Assembly: GCA_027038385.1 (NCBI GenBank)
Contig: JALVXE010000192.1
Coordinates: forward strand, 1-6,744
Length of the DNA stretch: 6,744 bases
Direction: 5' to 3'
Origin: Thermotogaceae bacterium
GTDB taxonomy: Bacteria > Thermotogota > Thermotogae > Thermotogales > Thermotogaceae
In this document: in pieces, positions 1 to 5,437 of the stretch
Layout: every line of letters begins with the position of its first letter
How positions within the stretch are numbered: position 1 is the stretch's first letter
The notes under the pieces: generated by a model
Told to the model about the DNA's origin: nothing
The model's database searches: none
Seen by the model: only the letters and a program-made list of their open reading frames with translations
Made by a program: the position numbers and the translations under genes

Positions 1-359
1 GTTCCAAGGACACGGTTGAGTTCAGCAAGAGCTTGGCAGAGTCCATTAGAAGCCTCATAGACGATATGAACAACGTCAAGAGTGCCCTCTCTGTGATACA
101 AGAGAAGGTCGAGAACGCGACTAGAAGATCCGAAGATCTCGCAGCGGTGGCGCAAGAGCAGAGCGCGACGGCTGAGGAAATGGCTGCAAACGTTCAGGAT
201 ATAACGAAACAGGTGAACAAAGTCTCGAGCAGTATGGTTAGCGTTAACGATGATATAAACAGTGTTGCGAATTTCGTGGTTGAAATTGGTGCTCAACTGG
301 ATGAGCTGAGAAACATAAGTGCCAATCTGGAGGCTTCCGCTTCCAGGATAGGTGGTTGA
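1..359 (+). CDS. Methyl-accepting chemotaxis protein, C-terminal fragment (5' end outside window)
   Basis: The open frame enters from the left edge (first full codon at position 3) and ends with TGA at 357-359, leaving 118 residues. The sequence is entirely helical and low in aromatics, with a heptad-like pattern, as in the antiparallel cytoplasmic coiled coil of chemoreceptors. The stretch LAESIRSLI resembles the segment just after the hairpin tip that contacts CheA and CheW. VAQEQSATAEEMAA resembles a C-terminal methylation helix, with the adjacent Glu pair as candidate CheR/CheB sites. The sensor domain, membrane segments and hairpin tip would lie upstream of the window, so the ligand is unknown. 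The protein ends ...SASRIGG, without the aromatic CheR-tethering pentapeptide of some receptors. An in-frame TTG at 33 is internal. A terminator-like hairpin follows 21 bases after the stop. The family is fairly sure; the subclass is not. Confidence 0.88.
   Translation, partial: SKDTVEFSKSLAESIRSLIDDMNNVKSALSVIQEKVENATRRSEDLAAVAQEQSATAEEMAANVQDITKQVNKVSSSMVSVNDDINSVANFVVEIGAQLDELRNISANLEASASRIGG
350..355 (+). promoter_or_regulatory. Shine-Dalgarno site choosing GTG 362 for the flippase-like gene
   Basis: AGGTGG at 350-355 lies six bases before GTG 362, a good spacing. It would have no spacing to the alternative TTG at 356, which overlaps the chemoreceptor stop codon. The site is inside the last chemoreceptor codons, which suggests translational coupling. 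Confidence 0.5.
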
Positions 360-361
360 TA

Positions 362-1414
362 GTGAAAAAGAGCAGTTTCGGCGCCCGCTCGAGCGGGCGC
401 ATTTTTGTGGCAGTCGTGGTTGGAATCACGGTTGTGATACTGGTATCGTCCTTGGCAGGAGGCGGAGACGTCCTCAGAAAGCTCCTCTCCGCAGATCCTG
501 CTTGGATAGTGCTCTCCCTTCTGAACGCGCTCGCGATAATCTTCGTTGACTCCTTGAGGATATCCCTGTTGTCGAGAGGATGCGAGAACAGAATTTCCCT
601 CTGGCAGGGGATGAAGGCTTCCATATATGGGTTTTACGCATCCGCGATAACTCCGTTTGCCTCAGGAGGGCAGCCCTTTCAGATCTACTACCTCACGAGG
701 ATAGGGCTCCGGGTTGAGAGGGCTTCCATGATCGTTGGGGTCAAGTTCATATCGTCCTTCACCATAAGTGTGATCTGGGGAATGTTCGCCATAACTTTCT
801 ACGGAGATGAGATAGCGTCGGTAAAATACCTTGGAAAGCTCATGTACATAGGTATAGCTGCAACGCTGATATTTTACTTTTTCTTTTTGCTCCTTGCGCT
901 GAGCTCCAAATTTGGGAGGTGGTTTCTCTCGCTACCTTTCGTGGTTGTCCCCATGGCACTGCTTTTGAAAAAGAGAAAGGAAGAGATATACTCTACTGTT
1001 GATGAGAAAGTGAAAGCTTACAAGAACATGCTCTTAACGGTTTGGAGGGATTCCAAGGGCTCTCTCTTGTTGACGATCGTTTTATCTTTCGTTATGGTCA
1101 CCCTCATACTTTCCGCTCCCTACATTGCGGTAGAGTCGGTTGGTGGTGATGTTTCGTTCTTGAAGAGCCTCAGTATGATGGCCGCCATGAGTATGATCTT
1201 TTACTTTATACCAACCCCTGGAGCGAGCGGAGGGGTTGAAGGGGTGTTCTACCTGGTGTTCTCAAAGCTGGTTTCTCCAGATGTTGCAGCGTCTGCCTTG
1301 ATAGTATGGAGATTCTTCTCGTATCACCTATCCCTGATCCTCGGAATGATCCTGGGATTTGGATACATGGCGAGGGGTGATAAATTTGGTGGAAGTGCTG
1401 AACAAGACGGATGA
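362..1414 (+). CDS. LPG-synthase TM region / flippase-like integral membrane protein
   Basis: A 350-residue, very hydrophobic protein from GTG 362, with roughly eight membrane segments (for example around residues 13-33, 46-68, 122-147, 160-181, 233-255, 268-285 and 308-335). Two glycine-rich motifs are typical of the lysylphosphatidylglycerol synthase TM family (PF03706, formerly UPF0104): FASGGQPFQIYYL at 99-111 and PTPGASGGVEG at 284-294. In MprF this domain flips aminoacylated lipids. The soluble aminoacyl-transferase domain of MprF is absent, so it is not a complete MprF; transport or flipping of a lipid or lipid-linked sugar is an inference and the substrate is unknown. A basic cytoplasmic stretch (KKRKEE) lies near 203-208. 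The start is debatable: GTG 362 has a ribosome site, but the first 20 codons contain the terminator-like hairpin, and GTG 407 just after its T-run would give 335 residues without a clear ribosome site. The 3' end overlaps ybeY by 29 bases. Confidence 0.85.
   Translation: MKKSSFGARSSGRIFVAVVVGITVVILVSSLAGGGDVLRKLLSADPAWIVLSLLNALAIIFVDSLRISLLSRGCENRISLWQGMKASIYGFYASAITPFASGGQPFQIYYLTRIGLRVERASMIVGVKFISSFTISVIWGMFAITFYGDEIASVKYLGKLMYIGIAATLIFYFFFLLLALSSKFGRWFLSLPFVVVPMALLLKKRKEEIYSTVDEKVKAYKNMLLTVWRDSKGSLLLTIVLSFVMVTLILSAPYIAVESVGGDVSFLKSLSMMAAMSMIFYFIPTPGASGGVEGVFYLVFSKLVSPDVAASALIVWRFFSYHLSLILGMILGFGYMARGDKFGGSAEQDG
381..406 (+). terminator. Intrinsic-terminator-like hairpin inside the 5' end of the flippase-like gene
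   Basis: Positions 381-400 form a perfect 20-base inverted repeat: GCGCCCGC at 381-388 pairs with GCGGGCGC at 393-400 around a TCGA loop. One A and then TTTTT (402-406) follow. An eight-pair all-GC stem with a four-base loop and a downstream T-run is the classical form of a rho-independent terminator. It begins 21 bases after the chemoreceptor stop, where that gene's terminator would be expected. The same bases encode GARSSGRIF of the next protein if that starts at GTG 362. On the opposite strand there is no T-run adjacent to the stem, so any termination acts on + strand transcripts. Function is inferred; it could be a full terminator, a partial one or a translation-sensitive attenuator. Confidence 0.6.
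1372..1381 (+). promoter_or_regulatory. Shine-Dalgarno site choosing TTG 1386 for ybeY
   Basis: GAGGGGTGAT at 1372-1381 closely matches the expected anti-SD complement (GGAGGTGATC). It places the core eight bases before TTG 1386. It is too close to GTG 1377, which overlaps it, and too far downstream for TTG 1359. It lies within the coding sequence of the upstream membrane-protein gene. Confidence 0.6.
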
Positions 1415-1814
1415 AAAGATAGATGAGACCATCGTAAAAAGGGCTATAGAGTTCGTCATAAGTTCTGAGAAAGCTACTGGAGACGTCTCTGTTGCCTTTG
1501 TGAGCGTTGAAGAGATCGCGGATCTCAACGAGAAGTACAGGGGAAAAGAGGGGCCAACGGATGTTCTGAGTTTTCCGTACAGGGACGAGGTTCTTGGAGA
1601 GGTCGTGATGTGCCCGGAGGTTATACGGGAGAACGCGGAGGATTTTGGGAACACGTTCGAGGAAGAGCTCCTCTTAACGGCTGTTCACGCGGCGCTCCAT
1701 CTTTGTGGATATGACCACGAGAGAAGCACGGAGAACGCAGAGGAGATGTTCAAAAAGCAGGATGAGTACTACAGAAAGCTCAAAGGTGAGCTTCTGAAAG
1801 ATGGGAGTTTGTGA
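1386..1814 (+). CDS. ybeY: Endoribonuclease YbeY, 16S rRNA maturation factor
   Basis: A 142-residue protein from TTG 1386. YbeY is a single-domain, metal-dependent endoribonuclease that acts in 16S rRNA 3'-end maturation and quality control of 70S ribosomes in the cytoplasm. The metal site HAALHLCGYDH supplies H101, H105 and H111 in the HxxxHxxxxxH pattern. The conserved LNEKYRGKEGPTDVLSFP, with Arg52, is upstream. Length matches the family (about 140-160). The TTG start is chosen because of the strong ribosome site at 1372-1381 and because the resulting N-terminus, MVEVLN, aligns with the short N-terminal strand of the Thermotoga maritima protein as I remember it. GTG 1377 would add three residues, and an upstream TTG 1359 is less likely. 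The gene overlaps the upstream membrane-protein gene by 29 bases and ends 41 bases before the phosphofructokinase gene. Confidence 0.96.
   Translation: MVEVLNKTDEKIDETIVKRAIEFVISSEKATGDVSVAFVSVEEIADLNEKYRGKEGPTDVLSFPYRDEVLGEVVMCPEVIRENAEDFGNTFEEELLLTAVHAALHLCGYDHERSTENAEEMFKKQDEYYRKLKGELLKDGSL
1772..1796 (+). other. Hairpin-forming inverted repeat at the 3' end of ybeY
   Basis: CAG at 1772-1774 and AAGCTCA at 1776-1782 pair with TGAGCTT at 1787-1793 and CTG at 1794-1796. This gives a ten-pair stem with one bulged A (1775) and an AAGG loop. No T-run follows, so it is not a canonical intrinsic terminator. It sits in the last codons of ybeY, just before the only real intergenic gap in the window, and could act as an RNA-processing or 3'-stabilising structure. 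It may equally be chance within coding sequence. Confidence 0.25.
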
Positions 1815-1820
1815 TAAAAT
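1792..1820 (+). promoter_or_regulatory. Possible internal promoter before the phosphofructokinase gene
   Basis: TAAAAT at 1815-1820, preceded by TG at 1812-1813, resembles an extended -10 element (TGnTATAAT). The -35 at a 17-base spacing (TTCTGA, 1792-1797) is weak. Transcription from here would start near 1827 and give a short leader carrying the GGAGGTG ribosome site. This is the only AT-rich intergenic spot in the window. It is a weak call from the sequence alone. Confidence 0.22.
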
Positions 1821-1842
1821 ATATCAAACAAGCTCGAAAACT

Positions 1843-1849
1843 GGAGGTG
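1843..1849 (+). promoter_or_regulatory. Shine-Dalgarno site choosing ATG 1856 for the phosphofructokinase
   Basis: GGAGGTG lies with its GGAGG core eight bases before ATG 1856. This rules out the frame-compatible GTG at 1811, which overlaps the ybeY stop and would add 15 residues ahead of the conserved N-terminal strand. Confidence 0.75.
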
Positions 1850-1855
1850 CTAAAA

Positions 1856-2878
1856 ATGAGAGTAGGGATCTTGACGGGTGGTGGAGACTGCCCAGGTTTG
1901 AATGCGGTCATAAGGGGTATAGTCAAGTCCGCTCCAAGCGACGTTGAGATAATAGGGATAATGCACGGATGGAAAGGGCTCATAGACCTCGAATACATAG
2001 AGCTCGATGATGACGACGTTGAGGGGATACACATACTCGGTGGAACGATACTCGGAACGAGCCGGACAAATCCTTTCAAAAGGGTTGAGGACAGGGATAA
2101 GGTTTTGGAGAACATAAAGAAGCTCAAGTTGGATGCGCTGATAGCGATAGGTGGAGACGATACACTCTCGGTTGCGTCAAGGTTTCACGCACTTGGAGTC
2201 AAGGTGATAGGTGTTCCAAAGACGATAGACAACGACATCTCGAACACGGACTACACGTTTGGATTTCACACGGCGGTCAACGTCGGAGCCGACGCGATAG
2301 ATAGGCTCCATTCGACTGCAAAATCCCATGAGAGGATAATATTCGTTGAGCTCATGGGAAGGGACACCGGATGGATAACGATAGAGGCTGGGCTCGCTGC
2401 TGGAGCACATTTGATACTCATACCGGAGTTCCCGCTCACTATAGACGAGATAGCACAGATACTCGACAAGAGGATGAGATCTAAGAAGTATGCAGTCGTC
2501 GCGGTTGCGGAAGGATTCAAGCCAACCGACTTTGAATCTTACATAACCGTTGACACGAAGACCGACGAGTTCGGACACATACAGCTTGGAGGTATAGCAC
2601 ACGTTCTCTCAAAGGTCATAAGAGAGAGAACCGGATACGAGACGAGGGCGGTCGTTCTCGGACACCTACTCAGAGGAGGAACGCCTACAGCCTTTGACAG
2701 GATACTGGGAACGAAGTATGGGGTCAAGGCGATGGAACTCGTCTTAGCTGGAGACTTTGGAAGGATGGTCGCGCTCAGAGGAAACGACATAATCTCGATA
2801 CCACTCGAGTACGGTGTTAGCGTTAAGAAATTCGTTCCTTACGAGTACTACAAGCTCGCTCAGATATTCTTTGGATGA
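1856..2878 (+). CDS. pfp: 6-phosphofructokinase, predicted pyrophosphate-dependent
   Basis: A 340-residue cytoplasmic enzyme that phosphorylates fructose 6-phosphate to fructose 1,6-bisphosphate in glycolysis. The start MRVGILTGGGDCPGLNAVIR carries the nucleotide/phosphate-binding glycines. The catalytic loop PKTIDND is at 121-127 (D125 is the base). Substrate contacts are visible at R70, R160, MGR 167-169, E219, R264, H270 and R273. Two residues decide the donor: the GGDD segment has Asp102 where ATP enzymes have Gly (E. coli Gly104), and Lys122 replaces E. coli Gly124. Asp plus Lys here is the known signature of PPi-dependent enzymes, which makes the step reversible. The length of about 340 is like short actinobacterial-type (Amycolatopsis) PPi enzymes, not the longer T. 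maritima PPi enzyme of about 420. There is no extended E. coli-type allosteric C-terminus evident. The stop at 2876-2878 lies within the ribosome site of the next gene. The family is certain; the donor is a strong prediction. Confidence 0.95.
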   Translation: MRVGILTGGGDCPGLNAVIRGIVKSAPSDVEIIGIMHGWKGLIDLEYIELDDDDVEGIHILGGTILGTSRTNPFKRVEDRDKVLENIKKLKLDALIAIGGDDTLSVASRFHALGVKVIGVPKTIDNDISNTDYTFGFHTAVNVGADAIDRLHSTAKSHERIIFVELMGRDTGWITIEAGLAAGAHLILIPEFPLTIDEIAQILDKRMRSKKYAVVAVAEGFKPTDFESYITVDTKTDEFGHIQLGGIAHVLSKVIRERTGYETRAVVLGHLLRGGTPTAFDRILGTKYGVKAMELVLAGDFGRMVALRGNDIISIPLEYGVSVKKFVPYEYYKLAQIFFG

Positions 2879-2885
2879 GGTGATC
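2877..2885 (+). promoter_or_regulatory. Shine-Dalgarno site choosing TTG 2889 for the AMMECR1 gene
   Basis: GAGGTGATC is a nine-base perfect match to the usual anti-SD complement, with its GAGG core eight bases before TTG 2889. It includes the last two bases of the phosphofructokinase stop codon, so a ribosome ending on that gene is already at the next start. It excludes the in-frame TTG 2871 and GTG 2880. Confidence 0.65.
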
Positions 2886-2888
2886 TCC

Positions 2889-3416
2889 TTGAGAGGAGAG
2901 CATCCCTACGTTAGGTGGGCCATAGACGTGATCGAAAACTACATACTCCGCGGAATCAGGTTGGAACCCCGCGCGGATCTCCCGAAAGAGCTCTTCGAGA
3001 GAAGGGCGGGAGCTTTTGTGACACTCCACAAAATCGATGGCTCGCTTAGGGGATGCATAGGAACCTATCTTCCAACCCAGCCGAATCTAGCGCTCGAAAT
3101 AAGGGAGAACGCCATAGCTGCTTCTACGAGGGATCCCAGGTTTGAGCCGGTTAGACCAGAGGAGTTCGATGAGATAGAGGTTTCCGTAGATGTCTTGAGT
3201 GAGCCGGAGCCCACCAGATCCATCGATGAGCTAGACCCAAAGAAATACGGGATAATAGTTGTGAGCGGCCCCAGGAGGGGCTTGCTCCTTCCAGATATAG
3301 AGGGAGTTGACAGTGCCGAGGATCAGATAAGGATAGCCTCTCTGAAAGCTGGAATTTTCTACCCCTACGAGAAGCCGGAGATGATATACAGGTTCACCGT
3401 GGAGAGGTACCATTGA
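2889..3416 (+). CDS. amrA: AmmeMemoRadiSam system protein A (AMMECR1-domain protein)
   Basis: A 175-residue soluble protein from TTG 2889, covering one AMMECR1 domain (PF01871). The family hallmark LRGCIG is at residues 53-58. Further conserved segments are ENAIAASTRDPRF (73-85), FDEIEVSVDVLS (93-104), GPRRGLLLP (127-135) and the KAGI turn (153-156). In prokaryotes these proteins co-occur with a Memo-family protein (B) and a radical SAM enzyme. The biochemical role is unknown; the conserved Cys57 in LRGCIG is a candidate functional residue. It begins 10 bases after the phosphofructokinase stop and is followed 9 bases later by the radical SAM gene, which supports a joint function with that enzyme. 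The Memo partner is not in the window, nor fused to this protein. Length is near the lower end of the family (roughly 180-200), consistent with the TTG start. The family is sure; the symbol is a convention. Confidence 0.93.
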   Translation: MRGEHPYVRWAIDVIENYILRGIRLEPRADLPKELFERRAGAFVTLHKIDGSLRGCIGTYLPTQPNLALEIRENAIAASTRDPRFEPVRPEEFDEIEVSVDVLSEPEPTRSIDELDPKKYGIIVVSGPRRGLLLPDIEGVDSAEDQIRIASLKAGIFYPYEKPEMIYRFTVERYH

Positions 3417-3425
3417 GGTGAAAAC

Positions 3426-4418
3426 ATGAAGAAGATGGCTCTGCATTTTGAGAACATAGACATCGATACCGTGCGCTGCAATTTGTGCCCGCACAGATGT
3501 ATTTTGAAGCCCGGGCAAGTTGGGTTGTGCAAGGTTAGGAAGAACGAAAACGGAATCCTTGTAACGCTCAACTACGGAGAGATAAGCGCCATATCGATGG
3601 ACCCGATAGAGAAAAAGCCACTCTTTCACTTCAACCCAGGTGATAAGATCCTCTCCGTGAGTACTGTTGGTTGCAACCTAAGGTGTCCGTTCTGCCAGAA
3701 TTGGGAAATAGCTCATACAGATGCTCCAACGAGGAGAGTCACACCAGAGCAGCTCGTCAGGATAGCGATAGAGAGGGGATCGCGTGGAATAGCGTACACC
3801 TACAACGAACCGATCATTTGGTATGAGTTCGTTTTGGATACATCGCGGATAGCTGCGAAGGAAGGGCTTTACAACGTTCTAGTGACCAACGGGTACATAG
3901 AGCCGGGACCGCTGAAGCTGCTTCTTCAATCGATACACGCCATGAATATAGACCTCAAGGGGTGGAACGATGAGTTCTATCTGAAGGAGATAGGTGGAAA
4001 GAAAGAGGTCGTCATGAACACGATAGAGATGGTCCACTCCGCTGGGATACACGTTGAGGTCACAACTCTGGTCATACCTGGGAAGAACGACAACACCGAA
4101 GAGTTAGAAGAGGAGTTCAAGTGGCTCGCGTCGATAGACAAGAACATTCCTCTCCACCTGAGCAGGTACTTTCCAAACTACAAGTACACCACGCCTCCCA
4201 CACCTCCAGAAAAGCTGATAGAGATATACGAATTGGCCAAGAAGTACCTGAACTTTGTCTACATCGGGAACCTCTGGGATGAGAGGTACGAGACCACGGT
4301 GTGCCCAAGCTGCGGGAACGTGGCTATAAAGAGAAATGGCTACGATGTAGACGTGTCCGGAATAGACGATGAGGGAAGGTGCAAGGTGTGCGAGTTTCCG
4401 ATCGCAAGGATTTCTTGA
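3426..4418 (+). CDS. amrS: AmmeMemoRadiSam system radical SAM enzyme
   Basis: A 330-residue protein from ATG 3426, with GAGGTGA at 3415-3421 as ribosome site. The radical SAM cluster motif CNLRCPFC gives C83, C87 and C90, the ligands of a [4Fe-4S] cluster that cleaves S-adenosylmethionine to a 5'-deoxyadenosyl radical. An N-terminal four-cysteine cluster (C18, C21, C25, C35, in CNLCPHRC...GLC) and a C-terminal pair of CxxC motifs (C293/C296 and C319/C322) look like extra metal or zinc sites. TYNEP at 125-129 is the conserved segment also seen in pyruvate formate-lyase activating-enzyme relatives, with which these proteins are often confused. No glycyl radical enzyme gene is nearby, and the adjacent AMMECR1 gene identifies it as the AmmeMemoRadiSam member. 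The substrate is unknown. The stop at 4416-4418 overlaps a possible TTG start of apbE and lies 2 bases before the chosen ATG. Confidence 0.93.
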   Translation: MKKMALHFENIDIDTVRCNLCPHRCILKPGQVGLCKVRKNENGILVTLNYGEISAISMDPIEKKPLFHFNPGDKILSVSTVGCNLRCPFCQNWEIAHTDAPTRRVTPEQLVRIAIERGSRGIAYTYNEPIIWYEFVLDTSRIAAKEGLYNVLVTNGYIEPGPLKLLLQSIHAMNIDLKGWNDEFYLKEIGGKKEVVMNTIEMVHSAGIHVEVTTLVIPGKNDNTEELEEEFKWLASIDKNIPLHLSRYFPNYKYTTPPTPPEKLIEIYELAKKYLNFVYIGNLWDERYETTVCPSCGNVAIKRNGYDVDVSGIDDEGRCKVCEFPIARIS

Positions 4419-4420
4419 GG

Positions 4421-5437
4421 ATGAAGAAGGTCTTCATCGTATCCTCGGTAGCATTGCTGACCATTATCGGAGTTATCCTGATTGTTTACCTGAGGAGAAC
4501 TCCTGTGATATACAAGGAAAAGGAAGCTTTCGTCATGGGAACGAGGCTCCGGGTTTTTCTAGCGAGCAGGAAGTTCTCACCTGAGAGTCTTGATGAGAAC
4601 GTCATAGAGGAGTTTAGAAGGATAGACGCGAAGTTTGATCCTTACAGGGAAGGAAGTGCTATTTACAAACTCAACCATTCAAACGGTTGGGTGAAAGTGG
4701 ACAAGGAGACCTTCAACTTGGTGGAGACCGCGGTCAGGTACTGCTACACCACAGGTGGTGCCTTCGATCCGACGCTCGGAAGACTCATATATCTTTGGGG
4801 ATTTGCAAAGTTCGATGAGAGAAAGAGCTTCAAAGTGCCAAGCGAAGAGGAAATCAGAAGAGCCCTGGAAAGATCTGGATGCAAGAAGGTAGAGTTCAAC
4901 GACAAAGAATTCATGATAAACACGAACGGAGTTTGGATCGATCTCGGAGGCATAGCGAAGGGATATGCCCTTGAAAGGGCGTATGCACTCATTAAGAACC
5001 TGGACCCGGACGCGACGGGTTTTATAGATATAGGCGGTGAGATTAGGATAGTTGGGCCGAAGTATGGACGAGCCCCATGGGTTATAGGCGTGAAAAATCC
5101 AAGAGGTCCTGGGGCGATAGATTACATCTACCTCACGAAAGGAGCCGTTGCGACTTCCGGCGATTACGAGAGGTATTTCATAGTGAACGGTGTCAGGTAT
5201 CATCACATACTCAATCCAAAGGATGGATATTCAGCCAGAGGAGCTGAAAGCGTAACGGTGATAGCGGATGACGGTGTCACTGCCGACGTCTATTCAACCG
5301 CGGGTTTTGTCATGGCGAGGGATTGGAGATACGTCCTCGTTCACTTCCCGGAGATCGGGGTTCAGGTCATGATGGTCCTCGACAACGGAAAGATCGTGAA
5401 GAGTGACGGGTTTGAATACTATGAAAAGAGTAGATGA
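4421..5437 (+). CDS. apbE: FAD:protein FMN transferase (ApbE)
   Basis: A 338-residue protein from ATG 4421. ApbE uses FAD to attach FMN to a Thr or Ser of target flavoproteins, such as subunits of the Rnf or Nqr complexes, on the outer side of the cytoplasmic membrane. Family segments seen are EAFVMGTRLRVF (35-46), IDAKFDPYREGSAIYKLN (68-85), GGAFDPTLG (112-120), DLGGIAKGYA (174-183), DIGGEIRI (203-210), SGDYERYF (246-253), HHILNPKDG (261-269) and ADVYSTA (288-294), the last carrying a metal-binding Asp. The N-terminus is basic and then hydrophobic (about 4-24), acting as a signal sequence or membrane anchor. It lacks the lipobox Cys common in ApbE lipoproteins, so it is probably anchored by that helix. 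TTG 4415 is an alternative start with better spacing from AAGGA at 4406-4410. The 3' end overlaps dprA by 17 bases. No flavinylated target is encoded in the window. Confidence 0.94.
   Translation: MKKVFIVSSVALLTIIGVILIVYLRRTPVIYKEKEAFVMGTRLRVFLASRKFSPESLDENVIEEFRRIDAKFDPYREGSAIYKLNHSNGWVKVDKETFNLVETAVRYCYTTGGAFDPTLGRLIYLWGFAKFDERKSFKVPSEEEIRRALERSGCKKVEFNDKEFMINTNGVWIDLGGIAKGYALERAYALIKNLDPDATGFIDIGGEIRIVGPKYGRAPWVIGVKNPRGPGAIDYIYLTKGAVATSGDYERYFIVNGVRYHHILNPKDGYSARGAESVTVIADDGVTADVYSTAGFVMARDWRYVLVHFPEIGVQVMMVLDNGKIVKSDGFEYYEKSR

Noticed and set aside
244..624. A minus-strand open frame across the chemoreceptor/membrane-protein junction
   Set aside because: It spans two supported + strand genes and the GC-rich inverted repeat and has no recognisable motif.
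362..1414. Full MprF lysylphosphatidylglycerol synthase
   Set aside because: Only the membrane region is present; the C-terminal soluble aminoacyl-transferase domain is missing, so only a flippase-like role can be suggested.
2177..2602. A 141-residue open frame on the minus strand opposite the phosphofructokinase gene
   Set aside because: It is a shadow of a clearly conserved gene; its composition is odd (rich in Tyr, Arg and Ser) and there is no ribosome site or neighbouring minus-strand gene.
3426..4418. Identification as a pyruvate formate-lyase activating enzyme
   Set aside because: The fold is related and databases often use this name, but no glycyl radical enzyme is nearby. The N-terminal CxxCPHxC cluster, the C-terminal CxxC pairs and the adjacent AMMECR1 gene fit the AmmeMemoRadiSam enzyme better.
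4679..5206. A 175-residue open frame on the minus strand opposite apbE
   Set aside because: It lies wholly inside apbE, which carries the full set of family motifs. The antisense protein resembles nothing I recognise and has no ribosome site evident; antisense frames of this length are expected with this codon bias.
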